From Arenimonas metalli CF5-1 (GTDB lineage: Bacteria > Pseudomonadota > Gammaproteobacteria > Xanthomonadales > Xanthomonadaceae): a stretch of DNA of 64,000 nt. The translations under genes were made by a program, and so were the position numbers. The DNA is taken from assembly GCF_000747155.1 (NCBI RefSeq), contig NZ_AVCK01000022.1, positions 62,001-126,000 on the forward strand, in the 5' to 3' direction. Positions 57,927-64,000 of this stretch are shown here, one piece after another; positions within the stretch are counted from its first letter, which is position 1; each line of letters begins with the position of its first letter. Under the pieces are notes generated by a model. That model saw nothing but the letters and a program-made list of their open reading frames with translations. It was not told the origin of the DNA and made no database searches.

Positions 57927-58696
57927 AGCGACTGCTGGTGCTGGCCTGCCTGTTCGCGCCGCTGCCGGCGCTGGCTTCGCTCACCTTCGAGGAGGGCGTG
58001 GCGCGCGAGCCCGACAGCGACCGCCTGCTCTATCGCGAACAGCACCTCGTGCGGCGCCTGGACGGCGAGCCGACCGAGCGGCTGGTGCTGTATCGCTGCG
58101 GCGACGGCACGCCGTTCGCGCGCAAGCGGGTCGACTACCGTGGCTCGGCGGTGGCGCCGGAGTTCGTGTTCGAAGACGCGCGCATCGGCTACCGCGAGGG
58201 CCTGCGGCGCCGCACCGGCGTCGAGTCGCTGTGGGTGCGCGAAGGCCAGGGCGAGGCCGAGCGCAGCGCGCCGCTGCAGGACGACACGCGCCTGGTCGCC
58301 GATGCCGGCTTCGACGAATTCATCCGCGACAACTGGACGCCGCTGGTGGCGGGCGAGTCGGTGCCGCTGCGTTTCGCGGTGCCCTCGCGGCTCGAATCGC
58401 TGGGCTTCAAGGTGAACCGGCAGGGCAGCGCGCAGTTCGGCGGCGAGCCGGCCGAGACCTTCCGCCTGCGGCTGGGCGGCCTGCTGGGCTGGATCGCGCC
58501 GCACATCGACGTGGCCTACGGCCGCGACAGCCGCCGCCTGCTCCGCTTCGAAGGCCTGAGCAACCTGCGCGACGACGATGGCGAGTCGCAGCTGGTCGCG
58601 CGCATCGAATTCCCGACCCCGGCCCGCGCCGCCACCGAAGCGCAGTGGCAGGCTTTCGCCGGCCAGCCGCTGTCCGCCTGCCGCGTCCGCGCCTGA
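57920..58696 (+). CDS. hypothetical periplasmic protein
   Basis: A 258-residue protein with a signal peptide (about 1-19, ending PALAS) and a beta-rich body. Repeated strand patterns such as LVLYRCGDGTPFARKRVDY and FRLRLGGLLGWIAPHIDVAYGRDSRRLLRFEGLSNL resemble outer-membrane or periplasmic lipid-binding folds. No catalytic motif is seen. It overlaps the SDR gene by 7 bases, so the two are translationally coupled. Function unknown. Confidence 0.78.
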   Translation: MVKRLLVLACLFAPLPALASLTFEEGVAREPDSDRLLYREQHLVRRLDGEPTERLVLYRCGDGTPFARKRVDYRGSAVAPEFVFEDARIGYREGLRRRTGVESLWVREGQGEAERSAPLQDDTRLVADAGFDEFIRDNWTPLVAGESVPLRFAVPSRLESLGFKVNRQGSAQFGGEPAETFRLRLGGLLGWIAPHIDVAYGRDSRRLLRFEGLSNLRDDDGESQLVARIEFPTPARAATEAQWQAFAGQPLSACRVRA

Positions 58697-58808
58697 TCGC
58701 GGACACCGGCGGACACCCGCCGGACACGCGCAAGTGCTTGGTTTGAAAGGGCGCCGCGGCTGGCACGGAACCTGCTGTGCCTTGGGTATCCCGCCACGGA
58801 CCCCGACC

Positions 58809-59030
58809 ATGCGCTTCGCCACGCCGCTCCGCCGCAGCCTCTCCGCCCTCCCCCTGCTGGCCGTCGCGGTCGTGGCCTTCATGCCGGCCGCACCGGCGCC
58901 GACCGTCGCCTCCGCGCCCGCGGCCATGGAGGCCGGCTGCGGCCAGGCCGAGCCCGTCGGCGCGCTGGGCCTGGCGCGCATGCCGGGCGACCTCGGCGGA
59001 CTGGGCCGGCGGCTGCGCTGCGCGGGCTGA
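58809..59030 (+). CDS. small putative secreted protein
   Basis: A 73-residue frame that begins RFATPLRRSLSALPLLAVAVVAFMPAAP, a signal-peptide-like start, and has a Gly/Arg-rich tail (ARMPGDLGGLGRRLRC). No homolog is recognised. It could be a real small secreted protein or a chance frame; the ATG is preceded by a weak ribosome site. It lies between the hypothetical gene and trmL. Confidence 0.4.
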   Translation: MRFATPLRRSLSALPLLAVAVVAFMPAAPAPTVASAPAAMEAGCGQAEPVGALGLARMPGDLGGLGRRLRCAG

Positions 59031-59051
59031 AGCGCGGGCGATAATGCCGGG

Positions 59052-59525
59052 ATGATCAACGTCATCCTGTTCGAACCCGAGATCCCGCCCAACACCGGCA
59101 ACGTCATCCGCCTCTGCGCCAACACCGGCGCGGCGCTGCACCTGGTCGAGCCGCTGGGTTTCGACTTCGAGGATGCCAAGCTGCGGCGCGCGGGGCTCGA
59201 CTACCACGAGTTCGCCAGCGTGCAGCGGCATGCCTCGCTGGCGGCGTGCCTCGAGGCATTGGGACATCCGCGCGTGTTTTCGTTCAGCGCGCGTTCCAGC
59301 GTCCGCTTCGATGCCGTGCGGTACGAGAAGGGGGATGCGCTGTTGTTCGGCCCGGAGACGCGCGGCCTTCCCGCGCAGGTCATCGAGGCGATCCCCGAGG
59401 CGCAACGCCTGCGTTTGCCGATGCGCGCGGGCCAGCGCAGCCTGAATCTGTCGAACGCCGTGGCGGTCGCGGTGTTCGAGGCCTGGCGCCAACATGAATA
59501 CGCAGGATCGCTTGGGCATGACTGA
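59052..59525 (+). CDS. trmL: tRNA (cytidine/uridine-34 2'-O)-methyltransferase
   Basis: A 157-residue SPOUT methyltransferase that modifies the wobble base of leucine tRNAs. Motifs are PPNTGNVIRLCANTGAALHLVEPLGF at the N-terminus, LLFGPETRGLP and the knot strand LSNAVAVAVFEAWRQ at the C-terminus. The length is typical. An in-frame ATG at 59052 directly starts the family N-terminus (MINVILFEPEIPPN). Confidence 0.95.
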   Translation: MINVILFEPEIPPNTGNVIRLCANTGAALHLVEPLGFDFEDAKLRRAGLDYHEFASVQRHASLAACLEALGHPRVFSFSARSSVRFDAVRYEKGDALLFGPETRGLPAQVIEAIPEAQRLRLPMRAGQRSLNLSNAVAVAVFEAWRQHEYAGSLGHD

Positions 59526-59597
59526 TGGCAGGGCAAGGGCAAAAACGGTGCGTCGTTAATGTTCCGTTACTTTGCGATTCGCATACTGCGCCCCAGT

Positions 59598-59619
59598 CCG
59601 ACGCATTCCGGTGCGTCGG
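59598..59619 (+). promoter_or_regulatory. hairpin in the Ax21-type gene leader
   Basis: CCGACGCA-TTCCGG-TGCGTCGG is a perfect 8-base stem with a 6-base loop, 28 bases upstream of the ATG at 59648. A 5' hairpin like this often stabilises abundant outer-membrane protein mRNAs. Confidence 0.5.
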
Positions 59620-59647
59620 GCGCCCCCACAAAAAAAGGATTCATCCC

Positions 59648-60208
59648 ATGAAGCGTTCCCTCTTTGCCCTGGCCCTCGCTGCCGCCATTCCGTTCTCGGC
59701 GCAGGCTGACGACAAGCTCAGCTACACCTACATCGAAGGCAACTACAACTACGTCGACGCCGACGGTGGCGCCGAGGCCGATGGTTTCGGCGTGCGCGGT
59801 TCGTTCGAGTTCGGCGAGTCGGGCTTCTACGGCTTCGGCGGCTGGAACCAGGTCGAGATCGACGGCATCAACGTCGACGTCGACAGCACCGAGCTGGGCC
59901 TCGGCTACGGCCACGGCCTGTCGGACAACCTCGACCTGATCTCCGAGATCGCCTGGAACGACATCGACGTCGACGGCTTCGGCAGCGAAGACGGCTACCG
60001 CGCCTCGGTTGGCCTGCGTGGTTCGTTCACCGAAAACTTCGAGGGCCTGATCAAGGCCAACTACAACGACGGCGACAACGCCGACGGCGACTTCACCGGC
60101 ACCATCGGCGCCCAGTACAAGTTCACCCAGACCTGGGGCATGGTCGGCGAAGCCACCTTCGGCGAAGGCGGCGAGACCTACCTGGTCGGCCTGCGCGCCA
60201 GCTTCTGA
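59648..60208 (+). CDS. Ax21-family outer-membrane beta-barrel protein
   Basis: A 186-residue protein with a signal peptide (KRSLFALALAAAIPFSAQA) and alternating amphipathic strands, ending in Phe (LVGLRASF), the outer-membrane signature. The strand pattern and the acidic repeats (YNYVDADGGAEADGF, NDGDNADGDF) match Ax21/OmpX-like proteins of Xanthomonas and Stenotrophomonas. The ATG at 59648 has AAGGA upstream. The family is abundant in the envelope; a signalling role once proposed for Ax21 is disputed. A strong terminator follows. Confidence 0.88.
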   Translation: MKRSLFALALAAAIPFSAQADDKLSYTYIEGNYNYVDADGGAEADGFGVRGSFEFGESGFYGFGGWNQVEIDGINVDVDSTELGLGYGHGLSDNLDLISEIAWNDIDVDGFGSEDGYRASVGLRGSFTENFEGLIKANYNDGDNADGDFTGTIGAQYKFTQTWGMVGEATFGEGGETYLVGLRASF

Positions 60209-60230
60209 TCCACCGCTCCAAGCAACACCA

Positions 60231-60260
60231 AAAAGCCCGGCAAACGCCGGGCTTTTTTTT
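60231..60260 (+). terminator. intrinsic terminator of the Ax21-type gene
   Basis: A perfect 11-base stem (60231-60241 and 60246-60256) with loop AAAC, ending in a run of T residues to 60260, 23 bases after the stop codon. Confidence 0.95.
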
Positions 60261-60263
60261 AAC

Positions 60264-60284
60264 CAAATGAACCAGGTTCATTTG
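60264..60284. repeat. palindromic repeat copy
   Basis: AAATGAACCAGGTTCATTT flanked by C and G, a perfect consensus copy, directly behind the terminator T-run. Confidence 0.9.
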
Positions 60285-60318
60285 CTGCCGGCCGGTTTGG
60301 CGGCCGATGATCAACCAA

Positions 60319-60339
60319 CAAATGAACCTGGTTCATTTG
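60319..60339. repeat. palindromic repeat copy at a gene end
   Basis: AAATGAACCTGGTTCATTT flanked by C and G, a perfect consensus copy with the opposite centre base to the copy at 60264. Its right arm provides the stop codon of the membrane-protein gene on the minus strand. Confidence 0.9.
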
Positions 60340-60605
60340 ATGTGTGGGGCGGCGAGGGCGAAGGCCAGGAAGAGCGCCAGCAGCAGCCAGGCGCAGAGCA
60401 CGGCGGCGCCGGCGGCGGTGCGGGCGCGCTCGTCCAGCGACGCGTCGCGGGCGGCGGCGTGGGCGGTGCGGAGCAGGGCCGGGGCGTGGCGCCACAGCGG
60501 CGTGGCGGGTACGCCGCGGGCAACGGCGAACTCGGCCAGCAGGTGCAGCAGGGTGGCGGTGAGCAGGACGACCGCCAGCAGCAGCACGCCGACGAGGACG
60601 ATCAT
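60333..60605 (-). CDS. small hypothetical membrane protein
   Basis: A 90-residue protein with two hydrophobic helices (residues 1-25 and about 68-86) joined by a polar stretch containing RTAHAAARDASLDERART. Function unknown. The TGA stop lies in a palindromic repeat copy. It sits 6 bases after gpsA's start on the same strand, so it is downstream of gpsA in the same direction. Confidence 0.68.
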   Translation of the reverse strand: MIVLVGVLLLAVVLLTATLLHLLAEFAVARGVPATPLWRHAPALLRTAHAAARDASLDERARTAAGAAVLCAWLLLALFLAFALAAPHIK

Positions 60606-60611
60606 CGTGGC

Positions 60612-61637
60612 TTACTCGAACAGGCCTTCGGGATACTCGGGCTTCTGTTCGCGCGAGAGCAGCATTCTCAGGCCCTCGATCGGCGTGATCTCGTCGTGCA
60701 GCACGCGCTGCACCAGCTCGGAGATCGGCAGCTCGATGCCGTGGCGCTGCGCCAGGCGCATCACTTCGTCGGCGGTCTGCACCGATTCCACCACCTGGCC
60801 GATCGCGGCCACGGCCTCGGCGATCGACTGGCCGCGGCCCAGCGCCAGGCCCAGGCGCCGGTTGCGGGAAAGATCGCCGGTGCTGGTCAGCACCAGGTCG
60901 CCCAGGCCGGCGAGGCCCATCAAGGTTTCCGCGCGGCCGCCCAGCGCCACGTTCAGGCGGAGCATTTCATTCAGGCCGCGGGTGATCAGGCCGGCGCGCG
61001 CGTTGAGGCCCAGCTGCATGCCGTCGGCGATGCCGGTGGCCACCGCCAGCACGTTCTTCATCGCGCCACCCAGCTCGGCGCCGAGCATGTCGGTGCCGGT
61101 GTAGGCGCGGAAGGTGGGGCCGTGCAGCGCCTCGGCGACCTGGCGGGTGAAGTCCTCGTCGTCCGAATGCACGGTGACGGCGGTCGGCAGCCCCTGCGCC
61201 ACTTCCTTGGCGAAGGACGGGCCGGTGACCACGGCCAGCGGCACGCCGTCGCCCAGCACGTCGCCGGCGACTTCATGCAGGAAACGGCCGGAGCCGGGCT
61301 CGAAGCCCTTGGTAGCCCACGCCACGCCCGCGTGCGCGCGGCGATGCGGCGCGAGCGCGCGCAGGGTTTCGGTGAAGGCGTGGCTCGGCGTCACCACCAG
61401 CACCAGGTCGGCGCCCGCGACGGCCTGGCCCAGGTCGCCGGTGGCGACCAGGGATTCGGGCAGCGGGATGCCGGGCAGGTAGCGGGTGTTCTCGTGCTGG
61501 CCGTTGATCGACGCGACCTGGGCCGCGTCGCGGCCCCAGATCACGGTCGGGTGGCCGTTGCGCGCGATCAGGGACGCCAGCGCCGTGCCCCAGGACCCGG
61601 TCCCGAGGACGGCGATGGCCGGCTTGGCGGTGCTCAT
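60612..61637 (-). CDS. gpsA: glycerol-3-phosphate dehydrogenase [NAD(P)+]
   Basis: A 341-residue enzyme that makes sn-glycerol-3-phosphate for phospholipids. The nucleotide motif is [19 protein letters not shown], the substrate region [13 protein letters not shown] and the catalytic Lys in [17 protein letters not shown]. The length and motifs are standard. It lies 16 bases downstream of secB on the same strand, a common gene order. Confidence 0.97.
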   Translation of the reverse strand: MSTAKPAIAVLGTGSWGTALASLIARNGHPTVIWGRDAAQVASINGQHENTRYLPGIPLPESLVATGDLGQAVAGADLVLVVTPSHAFTETLRALAPHRRAHAGVAWATKGFEPGSGRFLHEVAGDVLGDGVPLAVVTGPSFAKEVAQGLPTAVTVHSDDEDFTRQVAEALHGPTFRAYTGTDMLGAELGGAMKNVLAVATGIADGMQLGLNARAGLITRGLNEMLRLNVALGGRAETLMGLAGLGDLVLTSTGDLSRNRRLGLALGRGQSIAEAVAAIGQVVESVQTADEVMRLAQRHGIELPISELVQRVLHDEITPIEGLRMLLSREQKPEYPEGLFE

Positions 61638-61653
61638 GGGCGCCGCGCCGGGA

Positions 61654-62154
61654 TCAGGCGTTGCCGCCCTCGGGGAGCTGCGCGGCCTGGGCCTGCGCCT
61701 GCTCGGCGCGGCGACGCAGGCCTTCGGCGTACAGGCCCTCGAAGTTGATCGGCTGCAGGTAGAACGGCGGGAAGCCGCCCTGCACGACCAGCTCGCTGAT
61801 GGTCTGGCGCACGTACGGGAACAGCACGTTCGGGCAGTAGGTGCCCAGCATCATGTCCAGGGTGCGCTCGTCGAAGCCCGACAGGCCGAACAGGCCGGCC
61901 TGCTCGACTTCGGCCAGGTAGATGGTCTTGTCTTCGATCTTGCAGGTCAGGGTGATGCCCAGGGCGACTTCGAACAGGCCTTCGGCGATGCGGGCGACCT
62001 TCTGGTTGAGGTTCAGCTCGAGGTTCGGCTGGCCCTGCTCGTTGAAGACGTGCGGCGAGTTCGGCACCTCGAAGGACACGTCCTTGACGTAGATCTTCTG
62101 GATGGTGAACTGCGCCTGGTCGGCGCCGGCGGCGCCATTGTTCTGCTCGGCCAT
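61654..62154 (-). CDS. secB: SecB export chaperone
   Basis: A 166-residue tetrameric chaperone that keeps preproteins unfolded and delivers them to Sec[23 protein letters not shown] is the N-terminal beta edge, and [38 protein letters not shown] contains the SecA-contact region in part. The ATG at 62154 (MAEQNNG) was chosen over a longer frame. The C-terminus is Gln/Ala rich. gpsA follows, and a rhodanese gene precedes it at 62 bases. Confidence 0.97.
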   Translation of the reverse strand: MAEQNNGAAGADQAQFTIQKIYVKDVSFEVPNSPHVFNEQGQPNLELNLNQKVARIAEGLFEVALGITLTCKIEDKTIYLAEVEQAGLFGLSGFDERTLDMMLGTYCPNVLFPYVRQTISELVVQGGFPPFYLQPINFEGLYAEGLRRRAEQAQAQAAQLPEGGNA

Positions 62155-62215
62155 TACGGCAACTCCGGTCTGAAAGTCGTGGAAAGGTCGGCGATTATCG
62201 CACGCCGGGCGGGGC

Positions 62216-62647
62216 TCAGGCCTTGCCCTTGGCCAGCGGCAGGCCCGCCGCCGTCCAGGCGCCGATGCCGCCATCGAGCACGCTGACCTGCTTGAAGCCG
62301 GCCTTGACCAGCTGCTGCGCGGTGCCCGCGGCGGTCACGCCGGCCGCGCACACCAGCACCACCGGCGACTCCTTGGCCTTGGCCAGCAGCTTGCCGGCCG
62401 GGTCCACCTGGCTCGGCAGCAGGTGCTTCGCACCGATGATGTGGCCCTTCTCGAACTCGGCCTGGGCGCGCAGGTCCACCACCAGGGCGTTGTCGCGGTT
62501 GATCAGGTCGGTGAGCTGGGCCGGGGTGACGCCCTTGAAGCCGCGGAACAGCCGCATGACCTCGGTGACCACCAGGGCCAGGGTCAGGCCGACGAAGGCG
62601 ATCGACAGCAGGGGGTTTTGTTGGGCGAACTCGAGCAGGCGATCCAT
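62216..62647 (-). CDS. membrane-anchored rhodanese-like protein
   Basis: A 143-residue protein with one membrane helix (about 13-32, [20 protein letters not shown]) and a rhodanese domain. The active loop [12 protein letters not shown] carries the catalytic Cys, and [15 protein letters not shown] is the conserved early motif. The family moves sulfane sulfur and is often encoded upstream of secB in gammaproteobacteria (the yibN-like order). A sulfur-transfer role is inferred. Confidence 0.92.
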   Translation of the reverse strand: MDRLLEFAQQNPLLSIAFVGLTLALVVTEVMRLFRGFKGVTPAQLTDLINRDNALVVDLRAQAEFEKGHIIGAKHLLPSQVDPAGKLLAKAKESPVVLVCAAGVTAAGTAQQLVKAGFKQVSVLDGGIGAWTAAGLPLAKGKA

Positions 62648-62715
62648 GGCGGGCGGGCGGTTCCTACGGCAGGGGCGGCATTATGGGCGCCGCCGCCGCC
62701 GCGGGCAAAGCCGGG

Positions 62716-63138
62716 TCAGCGGGTGGCGTCCAGGTCGGGCAGTCCGGACATCAGCCACCAGCGCTTGGCCTCGGCGTCCCAGCGCCAGGTCTGCCGGTCG
62801 GTGATGACCTTCTCGACCTGGGTATTGCGGTTGACCACGCGGATCTCAACCACCTGCTCGTAAGTGTCGGGGGCCGGCTCGGAGCCGGACTTCACCTCGT
62901 AGCCCGAGACCTGATACTGCTTGTAGCGCTCTTTCTCGAGGTCGGTCAGCGGCTTGGCCTCGAGCAGGGCCGGGTCGATGAAGCCCATCGCCAGGTCGAA
63001 GTCGCTCCAGCGCACGGCGCTGACGTAGTGGTAGAGCGTCTGGTCGCGGGGGCTGCGCTGCACGGCCTGGCTGGCGCAGGCGGCGAGGACGACCAGCCCG
63101 AGGGCCAGCGCGAGGCGGAAGAGGCGAGGAGCGTTCAT
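62716..63138 (-). CDS. hypothetical lipoprotein
   Basis: A 140-residue lipoprotein with lipobox LAACAS at the end of an 18-residue hydrophobic signal. The body (DQTLYHYVSAVRWSDFDLAMGFIDPALLEAKPLTDLEKERYKQYQVSGYEV in part) contains a tandem of short beta strands ending in KRWWLMSGLPDL, typical of NTF2/Tim44-like folds. The ATG at 63138 starts the signal. Function unknown. Confidence 0.8.
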   Translation of the reverse strand: MNAPRLFRLALALGLVVLAACASQAVQRSPRDQTLYHYVSAVRWSDFDLAMGFIDPALLEAKPLTDLEKERYKQYQVSGYEVKSGSEPAPDTYEQVVEIRVVNRNTQVEKVITDRQTWRWDAEAKRWWLMSGLPDLDATR

Positions 63139-63226
63139 GCGGCCATTATGCACAAAGGGCCGCGGGGCGCCGGGGTCGCCACCGGGCGCTGGCGCGGGGC
63201 CGGTCCCAGGCCCGCGCAAACCTCCC

Positions 63227-63676
63227 TCAGGGCGCCCGCAGGGCCGCGAACCGGCCGCTGAACTCGGCCACCGTGGCGCCCTCGGGATCGGTGACCCGGG
63301 CCAGCAGCTGGGCCCGGGCCCGGCCGCGCTCGCGGTAGCTGCGCAGGAAGGCGTCCCAGTCGGTGCCCTCGTCCAGCCAGGCCTCGGCACCGAGGTCGGC
63401 CACCAGCGGCTTGAGGTACTTGAGCTGGCTGTCGGCGACGTAGACCTCGGCCTTGATGCCTTCCGCGCCCAGCCGGAGCGTGAGCAGGCCCCAGGCCGCC
63501 AGCGTCGCGATCGACGCCATGCTGCCGCCGAACACCGTGCCCTTGTCGTTGATGTTGGCGGCGAGCGGCGCGCGCAGGCGCAGGCGCTGGCCGTCCCAGC
63601 CCGTGCTTTCGATGCCCATGGCCGCGACGGGCGGCATGGCGCGGTAGCAGGCGTCGAGTTCTTCGAGGGTCTTCAT
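63227..63676 (-). CDS. hotdog-fold thioesterase (YiiD C-terminal-like)
   Basis: A 149-residue hotdog protein. LRLRAPLAANINDKGTVFGGSMASIATLAAWGLL carries the central helix and the conserved Asn-Asp pair in part, and AEVYVADSQLKYLKP the second strand region. The family includes the YiiD C-terminal thioesterase domain, which hydrolyses acyl-CoA. The substrate is not evident. The start at 63676 lies 38 bases from the divergent hemD. Confidence 0.85.
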   Translation of the reverse strand: MKTLEELDACYRAMPPVAAMGIESTGWDGQRLRLRAPLAANINDKGTVFGGSMASIATLAAWGLLTLRLGAEGIKAEVYVADSQLKYLKPLVADLGAEAWLDEGTDWDAFLRSYRERGRARAQLLARVTDPEGATVAEFSGRFAALRAP

Positions 63677-63714
63677 GCGGTGACGTCGTCCAAGGGGCTG
63701 TGCGAAGCTGGGGC

Positions 63715-64000
63715 ATGGCCAATGCGAACCCAGCGCCGGTGTTGGCGGGATGGTATGTCATCTCGCTGCGTCCCTCGGGCTCGCACGGCCCGGTGAGGCG
63801 CGCGGCGGCCGCGCTGGGCGCGCGGGTGCTGCCCATCTCTACGCTGCGGCTGCTGTCCATGGATGCAGGCGTGGCGCTGGATGCGGCCCTGGCCTGCCCG
63901 ATCGTGGTGTTCACCAGCCCGGCGGCGGTGCGGTTTGCGCGGATGCAGCGGCCCCTGGTCGATTCGCCGGCGCAGGTTTGGCTGGCGGTGGGCAGCGGCA
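63715..64000 (+). CDS. hemD: uroporphyrinogen-III synthase, 5' part
   Basis: The frame from ATG 63715 runs off the window after 95 residues. It begins MANANPAPVLAGWYVISLRP, and further on VVFTSPAAVRFA and WLAVGSG match the HemD core, which cyclises hydroxymethylbilane to uroporphyrinogen III for heme synthesis. The Ser-Pro and Val-Gly-Ser-Gly segments are at the usual spacing. The remaining two thirds of the gene lie outside. Confidence 0.88.
   Translation, partial: MANANPAPVLAGWYVISLRPSGSHGPVRRAAAALGARVLPISTLRLLSMDAGVALDAALACPIVVFTSPAAVRFARMQRPLVDSPAQVWLAVGSG

Overview
The window is about 64 kb of high-GC, densely packed gammaproteobacterial chromosome. An Ax21-type outer-membrane protein gene, an ole (long-chain olefin) pathway, a RAYT transposase with its repeats, a SecB/GpsA/rhodanese block and the overall codon use point to the Xanthomonadales (Lysobacteraceae: Lysobacter, Luteimonas, Arenimonas or a relative). 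This placement is an inference from gene content; no rRNA or tRNA gene is present to confirm it.

Region 1 (0.06-20.9 kb) is built around acetate. It holds a 3'-5' exonuclease and a cNMP/CBS/DUF294 protein, a giant symporter-histidine kinase of the CrbS type (4820), a CrbR-type LuxR response regulator (14645) directly behind acetyl-CoA synthetase (acs), and, divergent from acs, a DcaP-like porin followed by a small DUF4212 subunit and a VC_2705-type sodium:solute symporter. Together these could sense, admit and activate acetate, and the divergent acs/porin promoter carries a perfect dyad TTAGAC-CATC-GTCTAA. Between kinase and regulator lie a GST, an M28 peptidase, a serine beta-lactamase-like protein, and a membrane-anchored catalase-like peroxidase coupled to a cytochrome b561.

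Region 2 (21-36.8 kb) has an atypical zinc-knuckle SDR, a gluzincin-like protein, a large MscK-like mechanosensitive channel, mutM, an ECF sigma/Ser-Thr kinase-TPR pair, a RAYT transposase between near-perfect terminal inverted repeats, thymidine kinase, a TruC-like pseudouridine synthase, and ubiJ-ubiB for ubiquinone synthesis, followed by a tiny DUF1328 gene.

Region 3 (36.9-53.7 kb) has oleB-oleC-oleD, with oleA about 12 kb away on the same strand. The genes between are a MacAB/DevBCA-like efflux system, a methyltransferase, an Old Yellow Enzyme and a luciferase-like monooxygenase, an Lrp regulator divergent from ornithine cyclodeaminase, a PhnB-like protein, an esterase, a second serine hydrolase and a class II Fic protein.

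Region 4 (53.7-64 kb) is housekeeping: a DUF4156 lipoprotein, a two-unit M16 protease, an SDR, trmL, an Ax21-type protein, gpsA, secB, a rhodanese, a lipoprotein, a thioesterase and the start of hemD.

A short palindrome, AAATGAACCWGGTTCATTT, recurs at least eight times in intergenic DNA and at gene ends, and is the most distinctive non-coding signal in the window. No CRISPR array, prophage or tRNA was seen. The only gene-free stretch above 300 bases is 4498-4819.
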